From Streptomyces niveus (lineage in GTDB: Bacteria; Actinomycetota; Actinomycetes; Streptomycetales; Streptomycetaceae): a stretch of DNA of 64,000 nt. The stretch spans positions 19,380 to 83,379 of the forward strand of contig NZ_MDCR01000028.1 of assembly GCF_001723055.1 (NCBI RefSeq). Direction: 5' to 3'. The notes beneath the pieces were generated by a model. It ran no database searches. It was not told the DNA's origin and saw only the letters and a list, made by a program, of their open reading frames with translations. This document shows positions 42,570 through 53,346 of the stretch, one piece after another. The position numbers and the translations under genes are program-made. Numbering within the stretch: position 1 is the first letter of the stretch; each line of letters begins with the position of its first letter.

Positions 42570-43832
42570 ATGGACGTGAACGCGGCAGTCGCCGCATTGG
42601 CAGCGATCGCCGGGGCGTGTACCGGCGTGATCGCCATGCTGGCGTTCCGCTGGAGCGAACGCGACCAGGCCAGGCCCACCCGTAGCTCACTGCACACGGA
42701 AGCGGGCCTTCCGCCCGGCGTCGACACCGTGCTCTCCGTTCTCCGCTCCTCCGCCGTCGTGCTCGACGAGTCCGACTCGGTGGTCAAGGCCAGCTCCGCC
42801 GCGTACGCGCTGGGCCTGGTCAGGGGCGGCAAGCTGGCCGTCGACCCGATGCTGCACATGGCACGCGACACCCGCAGGGACGGCGAGATACGCCAGGTCG
42901 AGCTGGATCTGCCCCGGCGCGGCACCGGCCGCGGAGAGGCCCTCGCGGTCTCCGCCCGGGTGGCACCGCTCGGCTCCCGGCTCGTCCTGCTCCTGGTCGA
43001 GGACCTCACGGAGGCGCGCAGGATCGAAGCGGTCCGGCGTGACTTCGTGGCGAATGTCAGCCATGAGCTGAAGACCCCCACCGGGGCGCTCTCCCTGCTC
43101 TCGGAGGCCGTCATGGACGCCTCCGACGACCCCGAGGCGGTCACCCGCTTCGCCGGCCGTATGCAGATCGAGGCGACCCGGCTCACCAATCTCGTACAGG
43201 AACTCATCGACCTCTCGCGGGTGCAGAACGACGACCCGCTGGAGGACGCCGAACCGGTACGCGTGGAGGAACTGGTCGCCGAGGCCATTGACAGGTCCCG
43301 GCACGCCGCCTCCACGAAGCAGATCACGATGGCTGCCGGCGGCGCCGCCGATCTGCGAGTCTGGGGTAACCGCGGCCAGCTGGCCGCAGCCCTCGGCAAC
43401 CTCGTCGAGAACGCCGTCAACTACTCCCCGGCCCGCACTCGTGTGGGTATCGCGGCCCGGCACGTGGCCGCCCCCGGCGGGGATCTGATCGAGATAGCCG
43501 TCACCGACCAGGGGATCGGCATCTCCGAGAAGGACCGCGAGCGCGTCTTCGAACGGTTCTACCGCGTCGATCCGGCCCGCTCGCGGGCCACCGGTGGTAC
43601 GGGCCTCGGCCTGGCCATCGTCAAGCACGTGGCCGCCTCGCACGGCGGAGAGGTCACGATGTGGAGCTCCGAAGGCCAGGGCTCCACCTTCACCCTGAGG
43701 CTCCCCGTGGCGGGCGCCGGACGGGACCGCACACCCACCGGCCCGGACGAAGTCGCCCAGCGCCGCTTTCATCACGACGTCAATGATCTTGACCAATCGA
43801 CTGAGATCCCTGCCCCGGAGGTCCTTCCGTGA
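42570..43832 (+). CDS. phoR: Phosphate-sensing histidine kinase (SenX3-type PhoR)
   Basis: A 420-residue kinase. One N-terminal membrane helix (about 5-27, AVAALAAIAGACTGVIAMLA) is followed by a PAS-like region (55-145). Then come HisKA with FVANVSHELKTPTGALSLL (phospho-acceptor H165) and HATPase_c with the N box QLAAALGNLVENAVNYSP and GTGLGLAIVKHVAASHGGE. It senses low phosphate with PhoU and phosphorylates PhoP. It overlaps phoP by 4 bp. Mycobacterial orthologues are called SenX3. Confidence 0.95.
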   Translation: MDVNAAVAALAAIAGACTGVIAMLAFRWSERDQARPTRSSLHTEAGLPPGVDTVLSVLRSSAVVLDESDSVVKASSAAYALGLVRGGKLAVDPMLHMARDTRRDGEIRQVELDLPRRGTGRGEALAVSARVAPLGSRLVLLLVEDLTEARRIEAVRRDFVANVSHELKTPTGALSLLSEAVMDASDDPEAVTRFAGRMQIEATRLTNLVQELIDLSRVQNDDPLEDAEPVRVEELVAEAIDRSRHAASTKQITMAAGGAADLRVWGNRGQLAAALGNLVENAVNYSPARTRVGIAARHVAAPGGDLIEIAVTDQGIGISEKDRERVFERFYRVDPARSRATGGTGLGLAIVKHVAASHGGEVTMWSSEGQGSTFTLRLPVAGAGRDRTPTGPDEVAQRRFHHDVNDLDQSTEIPAPEVLP

Positions 43833-44509
43833 CCCGAGTGCTCGTCGTCGAGGATGAGGAATCCTTCAGCGACGCCCTTTCCTACATGCTCCGCAAGGAA
43901 GGCTTCGAGGTCGCGATCGCGACCACCGGGCCCGCGGGGCTCGACGAGTTCGAACGCAACGGCGCCGACCTCGTCCTCCTCGACCTGATGCTGCCCGGCC
44001 TGCCCGGCACCGAGGTGTGCCGGCAGTTGCGCGGGAAGTCCAATGTCCCGGTGATCATGGTGACCGCCAAGGACAGCGAGATCGACAAGGTCGTCGGCCT
44101 GGAAATAGGAGCCGACGACTATGTGACCAAGCCCTTCTCCTCGCGGGAACTGGTGGCGCGCATCCGCGCGGTGCTGCGCCGCAGGGGCGAGCCGGAGGAG
44201 GTCACGCCGGCCGCGCTGGAGGCGGGACCGGTCCGGATGGACGTGGACCGCCACGTCGTGACGGTCTCCGGCGGCAAGGTCGACCTGCCGCTGAAGGAGT
44301 TCGACCTCCTGGAGATGCTGCTGCGCAACGCGGGCCGCGTGCTGACCCGTATGCAGCTGATCGACCGGGTCTGGGGCGCGGACTACGTGGGGGACACCAA
44401 GACCCTCGACGTCCACGTCAAGCGGCTGCGCGCCAAGATCGAGCCCGATCCGGGCGCGCCGCGGTATCTGGTGACGGTGCGCGGTCTCGGCTACAAGTTC
44501 GAGCCGTAG
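43829..44509 (+). CDS. phoP: OmpR-type response regulator PhoP (RegX3-like)
   Basis: A 226-residue regulator. The receiver domain has acidic E8-D9-E10, phospho-acceptor D52 (VLLDLMLPGLPG), the T79 switch and K101 (DDYVTKPFSS). The C-terminal winged helix (about 128-226) has LPLKEFDLLEMLLRNAGRV, the recognition helix region DTKTLDVHVKRLRAKIE and the wing YLVTVRGLGYKFEP. It activates pst and phosphatase genes and represses many antibiotic and nitrogen genes in phosphate limitation. GTG 43829 overlaps the end of phoR, so both are co-translated. A strong terminator follows 29 bp later. Confidence 0.96.
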   Translation: MTRVLVVEDEESFSDALSYMLRKEGFEVAIATTGPAGLDEFERNGADLVLLDLMLPGLPGTEVCRQLRGKSNVPVIMVTAKDSEIDKVVGLEIGADDYVTKPFSSRELVARIRAVLRRRGEPEEVTPAALEAGPVRMDVDRHVVTVSGGKVDLPLKEFDLLEMLLRNAGRVLTRMQLIDRVWGADYVGDTKTLDVHVKRLRAKIEPDPGAPRYLVTVRGLGYKFEP

Positions 44510-44538
44510 ACCGGCACCACTTCCCCGACACGCGTACG

Positions 44539-44572
44539 AGGGCGCCGTACCGGTCTGCCGGTACGGCGCCCT
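44539..44572. terminator. Terminator of phoR-phoP
   Basis: agggcgccgtaccgg (44539-44553) and ccggtacggcgccct (44558-44572) form a perfect 15-bp stem with a 4-nt loop tctg. It starts 29 bp after the phoP stop codon and is followed directly by the second repeat element. Confidence 0.85.
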
Positions 44573-44577
44573 CACGC

Positions 44578-44743
44578 CTAGGGGGTGTCTTGCCGATCTT
44601 GCCGGGCTCGCGTGCCCCGGCACCGCGCCTCGCCGCGTTGTCGTCGGTCGGCATGGCTCCGCCATGCCTCCCTCCTCCGCCTTGTGATCGCACGCACCAG
44701 ACCCCGCTCCCTGATCCGGCCTGATCGACAAGACGCCCCCTAG
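44578..44743. repeat. Inverted-repeat (MITE-like) element, copy 2
   Basis: A 166-bp non-coding element bounded by ctagggggtgtcttg (44578-44592) and caagacgccccctag (44729-44743), terminal repeats of 15 bp with one mismatch. The core has ctcgccgcgttgtcg, an inner palindrome ggcatggctccgccatgcc and the block cgcacgcaccag, shared with the copy at 18350-18596. I recall close copies in intergenic DNA of many Streptomyces genomes. No coding frame is present and no clear target duplication is seen. Confidence 0.65.
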
Positions 44744-44760
44744 GCGCCCGGTGCTCGGGC

Positions 44761-45486
44761 TCAGTGCTCGGTGTCCGAGGACGCCGACGCGGCGTCCGTC
44801 GCCGTGGCCGCGTCGCCCTGGTCGGTGCCCTGGTCCGCGCCTTCGGCGGTGCCCTCTTCGGTCGCGCCGGCGTCGCCGCCGGGCGTCCCGGTCTCCCCGG
44901 TGGCGGAGCCCGAGGGCGAACCCGAGGGGGACCCGCTCGGGTTGTCCGACGCGCCGGCCGACGGGGTGGGCAGCGCGCTCGGCCCGAAGCCGGTGAAGGG
45001 GCCGGTCGCCGGCACCACGAAGGCGTCCAGCTCGACGTCGCCGGTCTCGCTGAACTGGAACACGACCCGCTGGGCGTCGCCGTTGCGCGCCGCCTCGTCG
45101 CCACCGTCGATCACGGCGGACGGGTTGCCCTCGCCGCCGATCAGGATCGAGCCGCCCGCGGGCACCGTGACCGGTCCCTTGCCCTTGGCCGGGGTGATCT
45201 TCACCGTCGTGCCGCTGTCCGGCAGCGTGATCGCGTCGAGCGTCTGCTTGCTGCCGCCGTTGTTGAAGACCTTCGCCGTGACGACGGCGGGTGCTCCCGC
45301 GGCGGCCTTCGGCTGGGTGACGACCGTGGCGTTCTGGATGGTGATCTTGCCGATGGAGGTCGCGGCGTTGTCAGGTCGGACGCCGAGCGTCTGCGCGTCG
45401 TTGCCGGCACCGCACGCGGCGAGCGAGGCGATCGAGAACGCGATGGCAGACGCGGCGAGGGTGCCGCGTCGAAGGCTGCGGCTCAC
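44761..45486 (-). CDS. Lipoprotein in the LpqE position (DUF461/PCuAC-like)
   Basis: The protein has 241 residues. The lipoprotein signal MSRSLRRGTLAASAIAFSIA ends in the lipobox LAAC with Cys25. A compact beta-rich domain (about 35-165) follows: ATSIGKITIQNATVVTQP, VVTAKVFNNGGSKQTLDAIT and VVFQFSETGDVELDAFVVPA, fitting the PCuAC/DUF461-like fold. The classic HxxM copper ligands are not evident. A Ser/Gly/Thr/Asp-rich tail ends the protein. GTG 45486 has aaggag upstream. M. tuberculosis LpqE lies at the same place beside carD, so it is its positional counterpart. Function is unknown. Confidence 0.8.
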   Translation of the reverse strand: MSRSLRRGTLAASAIAFSIASLAACGAGNDAQTLGVRPDNAATSIGKITIQNATVVTQPKAAAGAPAVVTAKVFNNGGSKQTLDAITLPDSGTTVKITPAKGKGPVTVPAGGSILIGGEGNPSAVIDGGDEAARNGDAQRVVFQFSETGDVELDAFVVPATGPFTGFGPSALPTPSAGASDNPSGSPSGSPSGSATGETGTPGGDAGATEEGTAEGADQGTDQGDAATATDAASASSDTEH

Positions 45487-46071
45487 GGTGGCGGCAACTC
45501 CTTGGACGTACGGGCGGGCTGTGGACGGCGAACGATGGTTCAGCGGGCCCAGGTTACCGAGCCCCTGTCGCGCGCTCGCACCCGACCCGCCCTCAACTGC
45601 GCCCGGCAGGCTCGGCGCAGGCCCCGGCGGAAGGCGGAAGTGAGTGCCCGCGACATGTTTAGTACGCCGTTCACATAAGTCCGGTGATCAATTCCCCGAC
45701 CCGACACACATTCCTTACGAATAGCGCCGCATAGCGCTCCGCGGACTCCGGTGATCAAATTCGGATTGGGTTCACACTTCCATCCGTACGTGTGACCGAC
45801 ATCCGAACGGAGCATGGGAAGTTCAGCTCCTGGAACCCGACAAATGGGGAGGTTCACCCCATCGGGATGGGGTTCGGGGCGGTGGAACATGTGTGTTTCC
45901 GTCCGGCTTCGCAGTGGCTCCCACCTGCGAATACCCGCTTCCGGAAGCCGCTCGCAGCACGTTCCTATTGCTGTTGTCAAGCCCCGAGAACCGTCCTGAC
46001 CTGCGAAAACGCCATTCAGAAGAAGCCGTTCCCGTGTTACCCTGGATAGCCACGGAAGGGGTACCTGTCAC
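45487..46071. promoter_or_regulatory. 585-bp divergent promoter region of the lipoprotein gene and carD
   Basis: No gene-like frame is visible: short frames here lack the local codon bias. The stretch is clearly less GC-rich than its surroundings. It holds a direct repeat tccggtgatcaa at 45680-45691 and 45747-45758. Near carD there is an extended -10 candidate tgttaccct (46035-46043) and a gaaggggt ribosome site. A long leader or several promoters for carD are likely. Confidence 0.5.
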
Positions 46072-46554
46072 ATGACGTTCAAGGTTGGCGACACCGTGGT
46101 CTATCCCCATCACGGGGCCGCGCTGATCGAGGCTATCGAAACTCGTCAGATCAAAGGCGTGGACAAGACCTACTTGGTGCTCAAGGTCGCCCAGGGCGAC
46201 CTGACGGTTCGTGTCCCGGCGGACAATGCGGAGTTCGTCGGAGTGCGCGACGTGGTCGGTCAGGATGGGCTGGACCGAGTCTTCGAGGTGCTGAGGGCTC
46301 CGTACGCAGAAGAGCCGACGAACTGGTCCCGGCGCTACAAGGCAAATCTTGAGAAGCTCGCCTCCGGCGATGTCATCAAGGTCGCCGAAGTGGTCCGCGA
46401 CCTCTGGCGTCGGGAACGAGAGCGTGGACTCTCCGCAGGTGAGAAGCGCATGCTCGCCAAGGCGCGCCAGATTCTGGTGAGCGAGCTGGCTCTCGCGGAG
46501 AACACGAACGAAGACAAGGCCGAGGCTCTGCTCGACGAGGTCCTCGCGTCCTGA
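46072..46554 (+). CDS. carD: CarD/CdnL family RNA polymerase-binding regulator
   Basis: A 160-residue essential regulator that binds the RNA polymerase beta subunit and stabilises open promoters, chiefly at rRNA and housekeeping genes. The Tudor-like N-terminal domain ([20 protein letters not shown]) contacts RNA polymerase. The helical DNA-binding domain keeps W85 in [20 protein letters not shown], the residue that wedges the upstream -10 edge in M. tuberculosis CarD, and ends [20 protein letters not shown]. Length and sequence are canonical. It leads the carD-ispD-ispF-cysS-rlmB order shared with mycobacteria. Confidence 0.97.
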   Translation: MTFKVGDTVVYPHHGAALIEAIETRQIKGVDKTYLVLKVAQGDLTVRVPADNAEFVGVRDVVGQDGLDRVFEVLRAPYAEEPTNWSRRYKANLEKLASGDVIKVAEVVRDLWRRERERGLSAGEKRMLAKARQILVSELALAENTNEDKAEALLDEVLAS

Positions 46555-46936
46555 ACCGGGTTGTGATCACGTCCTGACCCGGACGAGTCGGATCACATTC
46601 GCATCAATGCCGCGGTGCCCGCTGACCAGCAGTGATTTCCACGCTGTGTCGTCGGGCACTGCGGCATGCCCGAATGACCCCGGCTTGGGGAATCTCACAA
46701 ACGGAATCTCTTCACGAGCTCCGACTGGCCCTAAGATCTACTCGGCTGTGACACCCCGTCACACCAACCGAATTCCCCGCCCGATCCTGGCCTGATCCTG
46801 GTGTGCCGGGCCCGGGGCAGCTGGCGCAGCTGGTCTCGACCGGTGTCACGGAAGGGTCCGGTCAAGGTGCCGCGCCCGGCACGCTTGAGGCCATACCCAT
46901 GTCGGCCGAGGAAACAAACCTGCCGGAGTGCAACCG
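46555..46936. promoter_or_regulatory. 382-bp gap between carD and ispD
   Basis: No convincing gene is present. It is less GC-rich than coding DNA. A possible -10 taagat at 46732-46737 lies about 200 bp before ispD. Facing gtgatc (46563-46568) and gatcac (46591-46596) just after carD could form a weak hairpin. Nothing else stands out. Confidence 0.35.
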
Positions 46937-47683
46937 ATGTCAGACGAATCGAGCCGACACCGCACCGCCGCCGTGATCCCCGCCGCGGGCCGTGGCATAC
47001 GGCTCGGCCCCGGCGCCCCCAAGGCGCTCCGCACCCTGGGCGGCACCCCGATGCTGGTCCACGCGGTCCGGGCCATGGCGGCCTCCCGCGCGGTCTCCCT
47101 CGTGGTCGTGGTGGCCCCGCCCGAGGACACCGCGGCGGTGAAGCTGCTCCTCGGTGAGCACTCACTGCCCGTGCGCACCGACTACCTCGTGGTGCCCGGC
47201 GGCGAGACCCGCCAGGAGTCCGTACGGCGCGGCGTGGAGGCCCTGCCGGAGGACATCGCCACCGTCCTCGTCCACGACGCCGCCCGGCCGCTGGTGCCGG
47301 TCGACACCGTGGACGCGGTGGTCGACGCCGTACGGGCAGGCGCGCCCGCCGTCGTCCCCGCCCTGCCGCTCGCCGACACCGTCAAAGAGGTCGAGCCCGG
47401 CGCGAAGGACCAGCCCGAGCCCGTCGTCGCCACCCCGGAGCGGGCCAGGCTCCGCGCCGTACAGACCCCGCAGGGCTTCGACCGGGACACACTCGTACGC
47501 GCCCACCTGACCGTGCCGCTCGCCGGCCAGGGCGCCACCGACGACGCCGGGCTCGTCGAACAGCTCGGTGAGCCCGTCGTGGTCGTGCCCGGCCACGAGG
47601 AGGCGTTCAAGGTGACCCGGCCGCTGGACCTGCTGCTCGCCGAGGCCGTACTCGCCCGCAGGAGGGCCAACGATGGATTCTGA
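46937..47683 (+). CDS. ispD: 2-C-methyl-D-erythritol 4-phosphate cytidylyltransferase
   Basis: A 248-residue enzyme of the MEP isoprenoid pathway; it couples CTP and MEP to CDP-ME. The nucleotidyltransferase signature is [20 protein letters not shown] with the catalytic Arg and Lys. [19 protein letters not shown] holds the CTP-contacting Arg/Ser, and [16 protein letters not shown] the metal Asp. [20 protein letters not shown] binds MEP. ATG 46937 has ggag 9 bp upstream; GTG 46928 is in frame but worse. It overlaps ispF by 11 bp. Confidence 0.95.
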   Translation: MSDESSRHRTAAVIPAAGRGIRLGPGAPKALRTLGGTPMLVHAVRAMAASRAVSLVVVVAPPEDTAAVKLLLGEHSLPVRTDYLVVPGGETRQESVRRGVEALPEDIATVLVHDAARPLVPVDTVDAVVDAVRAGAPAVVPALPLADTVKEVEPGAKDQPEPVVATPERARLRAVQTPQGFDRDTLVRAHLTVPLAGQGATDDAGLVEQLGEPVVVVPGHEEAFKVTRPLDLLLAEAVLARRRANDGF

Positions 47684-48191
47684 GTCCGTGACACCCGCGC
47701 CCGCCTCTCTGCCGCTGATCGGCATCGGTACAGATGTGCACGCCTTCGAGGCCGGGCGGGAGCTGTGGTGCGCCGGCCTGCTGTGGGACGGCCCCGGGAA
47801 CGACGGCCACGGCCTCGCCGGGCACTCCGACGGTGACGTCGCCGCCCACGCCGCCTGCGACGCGCTGTTCTCCGCGGCCGGCGTCGGCGACCTCGGCGCG
47901 CACTTCGGGACCTCGCGGCCCGAGTGGTCCGGCGCCTCGGGCGTCACCCTCCTCAAGGAGGCGGCCAGGATCGTCCGCGCCGAGGGCTTCGCCATCGGCA
48001 ATGTCGCCGTCCAGGTCATCGGCGTACGGCCGAAGATCGGCAAGCGGCGCGCCGAGGCCATGAAGGTCCTCTCGGAAGCGGTCGGCGCACCCGTCTCCGT
48101 CTCCGGCACGACCACCGACGGCCTCGGGCTGACCGGACGCGGCGAGGGCCTGGCGGCGATCGCCACGGCGCTGCTCGTACGCGAACGCTGA
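47673..48191 (+). CDS. ispF: 2-C-methyl-D-erythritol 2,4-cyclodiphosphate synthase
   Basis: A 172-residue trimeric zinc enzyme that cyclises CDP-ME 2-phosphate to MEcPP, two steps after IspD. Metal ligands are D and H in [10 protein letters not shown] and H in [19 protein letters not shown]. The catalytic loop [19 protein letters not shown] has the usual FP/DP-region substitution to GT. The CMP-binding end is [20 protein letters not shown]. The start lies inside the ispD 3' end, so the pair is translationally coupled. Confidence 0.95.
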   Translation: MDSESVTPAPASLPLIGIGTDVHAFEAGRELWCAGLLWDGPGNDGHGLAGHSDGDVAAHAACDALFSAAGVGDLGAHFGTSRPEWSGASGVTLLKEAARIVRAEGFAIGNVAVQVIGVRPKIGKRRAEAMKVLSEAVGAPVSVSGTTTDGLGLTGRGEGLAAIATALLVRER

Positions 48192-48339
48192 CCCGCCCCG
48201 CCGTCCGGACGGCGGGCCACTCGAATGGCGTGCCACTCGAACGGCGTGTCCCGAAATACCTTGGGACCGACGGCGGTTGAGGTGGCAGCGCCGGACTATC
48301 GGCACCGGCGGTGAACCCCTCCTCAGGAAGGCATCATCC

Positions 48340-48747
48340 ATGGCAGTCGCTGTTCTCTCCGACGAGCTGAAGCAGCTCCTCGACGGCACCGTCTTCGTCG
48401 CCATCGCGACCGTCCAGCCCGACGGCAGCCCCCAGGTCTCACCGGTCTGGGTGAAGCGTGACGGGGAGGACATCCTCGTATCGACGGCCATCGGCCGGCG
48501 TAAGGAGGAGAACCTGCGCCGGGACCCGAGGGTGACGGTCATGTTCCAGCCCTTCGACGACCCGTACCGGTACGCCGAGATCCGCGGCGCGGCCACCCTC
48601 AGTACGGAGGGCGGACAGGAGCTGATCGACGAGCTGTCCCTCAAGTACACGGGCAAGCTGTACGCCGACTTCAACCCCAAGGGGGCGGGGGAGGGCGAGC
48701 GCGTCGTCATCCGGATCACGCCCCGCAAGGTCGTCGGCCGCATCTGA
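48340..48747 (+). CDS. PPOX-class (FMN/F420-dependent) oxidoreductase
   Basis: A 135-residue split-barrel flavoprotein. It opens LSDELKQLLDGTVFVAIATV and has QPDGSPQVSPVWVKRDGEDI with IRRKEENLRRDPRVTVMFQ-like phosphate contacts (GRRKEENLRRDPRVTVMF). This fits the pyridoxamine-5'-phosphate-oxidase-like group, in actinobacteria often F420-dependent reductases of small substrates. aggaag at 48325-48330 supports ATG 48340. It lies between ispF and cysS; this gene is an insertion relative to the mycobacterial order. The substrate is unknown. Confidence 0.84.
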   Translation: MAVAVLSDELKQLLDGTVFVAIATVQPDGSPQVSPVWVKRDGEDILVSTAIGRRKEENLRRDPRVTVMFQPFDDPYRYAEIRGAATLSTEGGQELIDELSLKYTGKLYADFNPKGAGEGERVVIRITPRKVVGRI

Positions 48748-48934
48748 CCGACGTACGCCCCCGGGGGGTACGCCGCGTCCGCCGCTGTCCGATGCCGGAC
48801 AGCGCCCCGGCGCCCGTGGGAGGGCCGTGCGGAAGCCTCTGACGAGGGCCGTCCGGCGCGCCCAACGTCACGCTTCGGTGTCCCGTGGCCCCAAGGGGCC
48901 CGGGGCACTGTCTCCGGAGCACTACGCTTGTCGC

Positions 48935-50356
<1,422 letters not shown>

Positions 50357-50515
50357 GCGGAGCGTGTGCCGCGACCTCCTGAAGAAGGTGAGTCGCGTCA
50401 TGCCCTCGGGCCCGGATTGTGCTGTCCGGCCGCCGGGCGGCACACTCGCGTGAACGAAGTCATGAACGGGCGTGACGTTCTCACGAACCGACGGAAGCAA
50501 CGAAACAGGTAGGTC

Positions 50516-51466
50516 ATGGCCGGGAACAGCCAACGCAGGAACCGCCGCACGTCCAACAAGAAGGGCGCGCAGGTCGGCAGCGGTGGCAAGCGACGCCGCG
50601 GACTGGAGGGCAAGGGCCCGACACCGCCCGCGTCCGCCCGCAAGGGCCATGTGCAGAACCGTGTCTCCAACGCCAAGGCCAAGCTGACCGCCCGCCGGCA
50701 GGTCGCCCGCCGCGGCGGCAAGGGCACCAGCGAGATGGTCGTCGGCCGCAACCCGGTCTTCGAGGCGCTGCGCGACGGCGTACCCGCGACGATGCTCTAC
50801 GTACAGCAGTACATCGAGAACGACGAGCGCGTCCGCGAGGCCCTCCAGCTCGCCGCGGACCGCGGCGGCATCCACCTGATGGAAGCCCCACGGCCCGAGC
50901 TGGACCGTATGACCAACGGCCTGAACCACCAGGGCATGGTGCTCCAGGTCCCGCCGTACGAGTACGCGCACCCCGAGGACCTGGCCGCCGCCGCCTTCGA
51001 CGACGGCGAGGACCCGCTGATCGTCGCGCTCGACGGCATCACCGACCCGCGCAACCTCGGCGCGGTCGTCCGCTCCGTCACCGCCTTCGGCGGTCACGGC
51101 GTCGTCGTGCCCGAGCGGCGGGCCGCCGGGATGACCGCGGGCGCGTGGAAGACCTCGGCCGGCACCGCCGCCCGTACACCGGTCGCCCGCGCCACCAACC
51201 TGACGCGCGCGCTGGAGAGTTACCAGAAGGCGGGCCTGGCCGTCGTCGGTCTCGCCGCCGACGGCGACACCGAGGTCGGCGACCTCCCGGCGCTCGGCGG
51301 CCCGGTCGTGATCGTGGTCGGCAGCGAGGGCAAGGGACTGTCGCGACTGGTCGGCGAGACGTGCGACTACCGCGTGCGGATCCCGATGCCGGGCGGCGCC
51401 GAGTCGCTGAACGCGGGAGTCGCGGCCGGAGTGGTGCTGTACGAGGCGGCCCGCCGGCGCTCCTGA
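50516..51466 (+). CDS. rlmB: 23S rRNA (guanosine-2251-2'-O)-methyltransferase RlmB
   Basis: The 316 residues make up a SpoU/TrmH-class SPOUT methyltransferase. A very basic, disordered leader of about 70 residues ([20 protein letters not shown]) may bind rRNA. Next is the substrate-binding domain ([20 protein letters not shown]). The knotted catalytic domain has [39 protein letters not shown] and [19 protein letters not shown] (motifs 1-3). ATG 50516 follows cysS by 159 bp. This is the end of the conserved carD-rlmB run. Confidence 0.94.
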   Translation: MAGNSQRRNRRTSNKKGAQVGSGGKRRRGLEGKGPTPPASARKGHVQNRVSNAKAKLTARRQVARRGGKGTSEMVVGRNPVFEALRDGVPATMLYVQQYIENDERVREALQLAADRGGIHLMEAPRPELDRMTNGLNHQGMVLQVPPYEYAHPEDLAAAAFDDGEDPLIVALDGITDPRNLGAVVRSVTAFGGHGVVVPERRAAGMTAGAWKTSAGTAARTPVARATNLTRALESYQKAGLAVVGLAADGDTEVGDLPALGGPVVIVVGSEGKGLSRLVGETCDYRVRIPMPGGAESLNAGVAAGVVLYEAARRRS

Positions 51467-51606
51467 GCGGGCGGGGCGTGGCCCGTACGCGGGCTGGGCC
51501 GGATGGTGTTACCTCCGTACAGATGTGCCCATCCCGGCACTCTTGACGGGTCTCGGACATTTCCCGGCCGTCAAGGCAGTGTCCTAAACACAAGTCACTC
51601 GGTTAG

Positions 51607-53331
51607 ATGAGTGTGGACACCAGAACGCCCCGGCCCGGGTTCGAAGAACAGCCCCCGCTGAGCATGGTCAAGGTGGACTGCGATCCCGCGCAGGTCATCG
51701 TGAACCACGCCAGCTTTCGGGTGAAGCTCGCGTCGAGCCAGCGCCCCAGCCCCGCACGCGCCACGGCGGACACCGCGCGGATCCCCGCGATGAGCGGCGG
51801 CGGTGGTGCGGCGCGGCGCCGGGCCCCCGTCGTCTGGAGCGGCAGGTCGGCACCGGGCGACCTCGGAGCCACCGGGCTCCTCCAGGCCGTACGGAACTCC
51901 TCCGTGAGAGGGACGGGCGCGGCCCTCGCCGAAGCGCCGGGCGGCCCGTACGACACGGGGGCCACCGGCAACACCCAGGTCATCCCGCGGATCGACCTGG
52001 GCGACGACACCATGCCGACACCCCGCGTACCGCACCGCGGTGGCGGCGCGGGGTCCGACACCCCGCTGCTGCCGCCCATGCGGCAGGCGGTGGGCGCGTA
52101 CGACACCCCGGAGTACGACCCGTACGGCGGGGGCGGCGCGCGCCACCGGGGCGGGCACGACGACCGCGACGACCGCGAGTACGAGCGCGACTTCGAGCGG
52201 GACCTCGACCGCGGCCGTGATCACGACGGCCGCCACGACATGTCGCCCTCCGAGGCCGCCGTACGGCACGCCTACTACCCCGGCCGCCGGATGAACCTCG
52301 GGGTGGTGCTCCTGCCGCTGCGCGTCTTCCTCGGTCTCATCTCCATCTACGCGGGCATGGGCAAGCTCTGCGACCCCGTCTACTTCGACGGCGGCAAGCG
52401 CGGCTCCATGGTCGCCTGGCTCTCCTCGCTCCAGCCGTGGGCCCTCGCCGAACCGCTGCGCGACTTCGCCCTCTCGCACCCCGTCGGCGCCGGGCTCAGC
52501 GTCGCGTTCCTCCAGGTCGTCGCCGGTGTGCTCACCGTCCTCGGCCTCTGGCAGCGGCTCGCCGCGTGCTGCGGGACGCTGCTCTCGGCCGCGCTGATCC
52601 TCACCGTCAGCTGGCGCACGGTGCCCGTCTACGACGCGCCCGACATCATCTATCTGGCCGCCTGGTCGCCGCTGATCATCGCGGGCGCCCCCGTCTACTC
52701 GGTGGACGGGCGCCTCGCCGGCGAGGCATGGCGCAAGCTCGGGCCGCGCACCCCGCTCAGGGAGCTGCGGCGCCGTGTCCTGCGACGCGGCGCGGTCGTG
52801 GCGACCGTCATCATCGGCCTGACGCTGCTCATCGGCTCCATGCTCGGCGGAGCCGTACGGTCCACGGAGATGGTGACGGTGCCCGGACCGAACAACCCGG
52901 TGAACCAGCTGCCCGGATCGCCCCTTCCGCAGAAGTCCGGCAAGAGCAGCGCCTCGGGCTCGCCCACCGGCGAGGCCCGGCAGAACGGCGGCAGCGCGGA
53001 GCCGACAGCCGGCCAGACCAGCGGCCCGGCGGCCGAGCAGTCGAAGCCGGGCGAGACACCTGCCCGCCGGCCGGGCGGGGTCAGTACGGGCGGGCAGCCC
53101 AGCCAGACCCAGGGCACCGGCCAGGCGCCCCCGCAGACACAGGAGCAGGCACCACCGCCGTCGAGCAGCCAGGGCCCCGCGACGAGCGGCGGTTCGACGG
53201 GCGGCGCCGGCCAGGGTGGCGGCACGACCGGTGGCGGCGACGGCGGCGGCACGACGGGCGGCGGCGGAGGCTCGTCCACCGGCGGCGGTGGCGGCGGAGC
53301 CAGGAACCCGATCGGCGGCCTGCTCGGCTGA
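51607..53331 (+). CDS. DoxX family membrane protein with long disordered flanks
   Basis: A 574-residue protein. Residues 1-225 are low-complexity and charged, with an Asp/Arg/Glu-rich zone near 175-215. The DoxX four-helix membrane domain spans about 230-420: LGVVLLPLRVFLGLISIYAG, VGAGLSVAFLQVVAGVLTVL and LAACCGTLLSAALILTVSW. Another membrane helix (about 398-418) precedes a Gly/Ser/Pro/Gln-rich tail to the end (GQGGGTTGGGDGGGTTGGGG). DoxX proteins are linked to redox/thiosulfate-type membrane complexes; this actinobacterial form is uncharacterised. No ribosome site is clear before ATG 51607, so the transcript may be leaderless. Confidence 0.82.
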   Translation: MSVDTRTPRPGFEEQPPLSMVKVDCDPAQVIVNHASFRVKLASSQRPSPARATADTARIPAMSGGGGAARRRAPVVWSGRSAPGDLGATGLLQAVRNSSVRGTGAALAEAPGGPYDTGATGNTQVIPRIDLGDDTMPTPRVPHRGGGAGSDTPLLPPMRQAVGAYDTPEYDPYGGGGARHRGGHDDRDDREYERDFERDLDRGRDHDGRHDMSPSEAAVRHAYYPGRRMNLGVVLLPLRVFLGLISIYAGMGKLCDPVYFDGGKRGSMVAWLSSLQPWALAEPLRDFALSHPVGAGLSVAFLQVVAGVLTVLGLWQRLAACCGTLLSAALILTVSWRTVPVYDAPDIIYLAAWSPLIIAGAPVYSVDGRLAGEAWRKLGPRTPLRELRRRVLRRGAVVATVIIGLTLLIGSMLGGAVRSTEMVTVPGPNNPVNQLPGSPLPQKSGKSSASGSPTGEARQNGGSAEPTAGQTSGPAAEQSKPGETPARRPGGVSTGGQPSQTQGTGQAPPQTQEQAPPPSSSQGPATSGGSTGGAGQGGGTTGGGDGGGTTGGGGGSSTGGGGGGARNPIGGLLG

Positions 53332-53346
53332 CGTCGCGGAGCGGAA

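Noticed and set aside
45792..46113. Short frames of 60-96 codons upstream of carD on both strands
   Set aside because: They lack the third-position GC bias of real genes here, have no ribosome sites, and overlap a region better explained as promoters.
46607..46795. 62-codon frame between carD and ispD
   Set aside because: Codon use is unlike the neighbours and no start signal or family match is visible.
51542..51575. cttgacgg / ccgtcaag repeat before the DoxX gene as a MerR operator
   Set aside because: Arms are 8 bp with an 18-bp AT/GC-mixed spacer and no -10 box at the proper distance, so it is not convincing.
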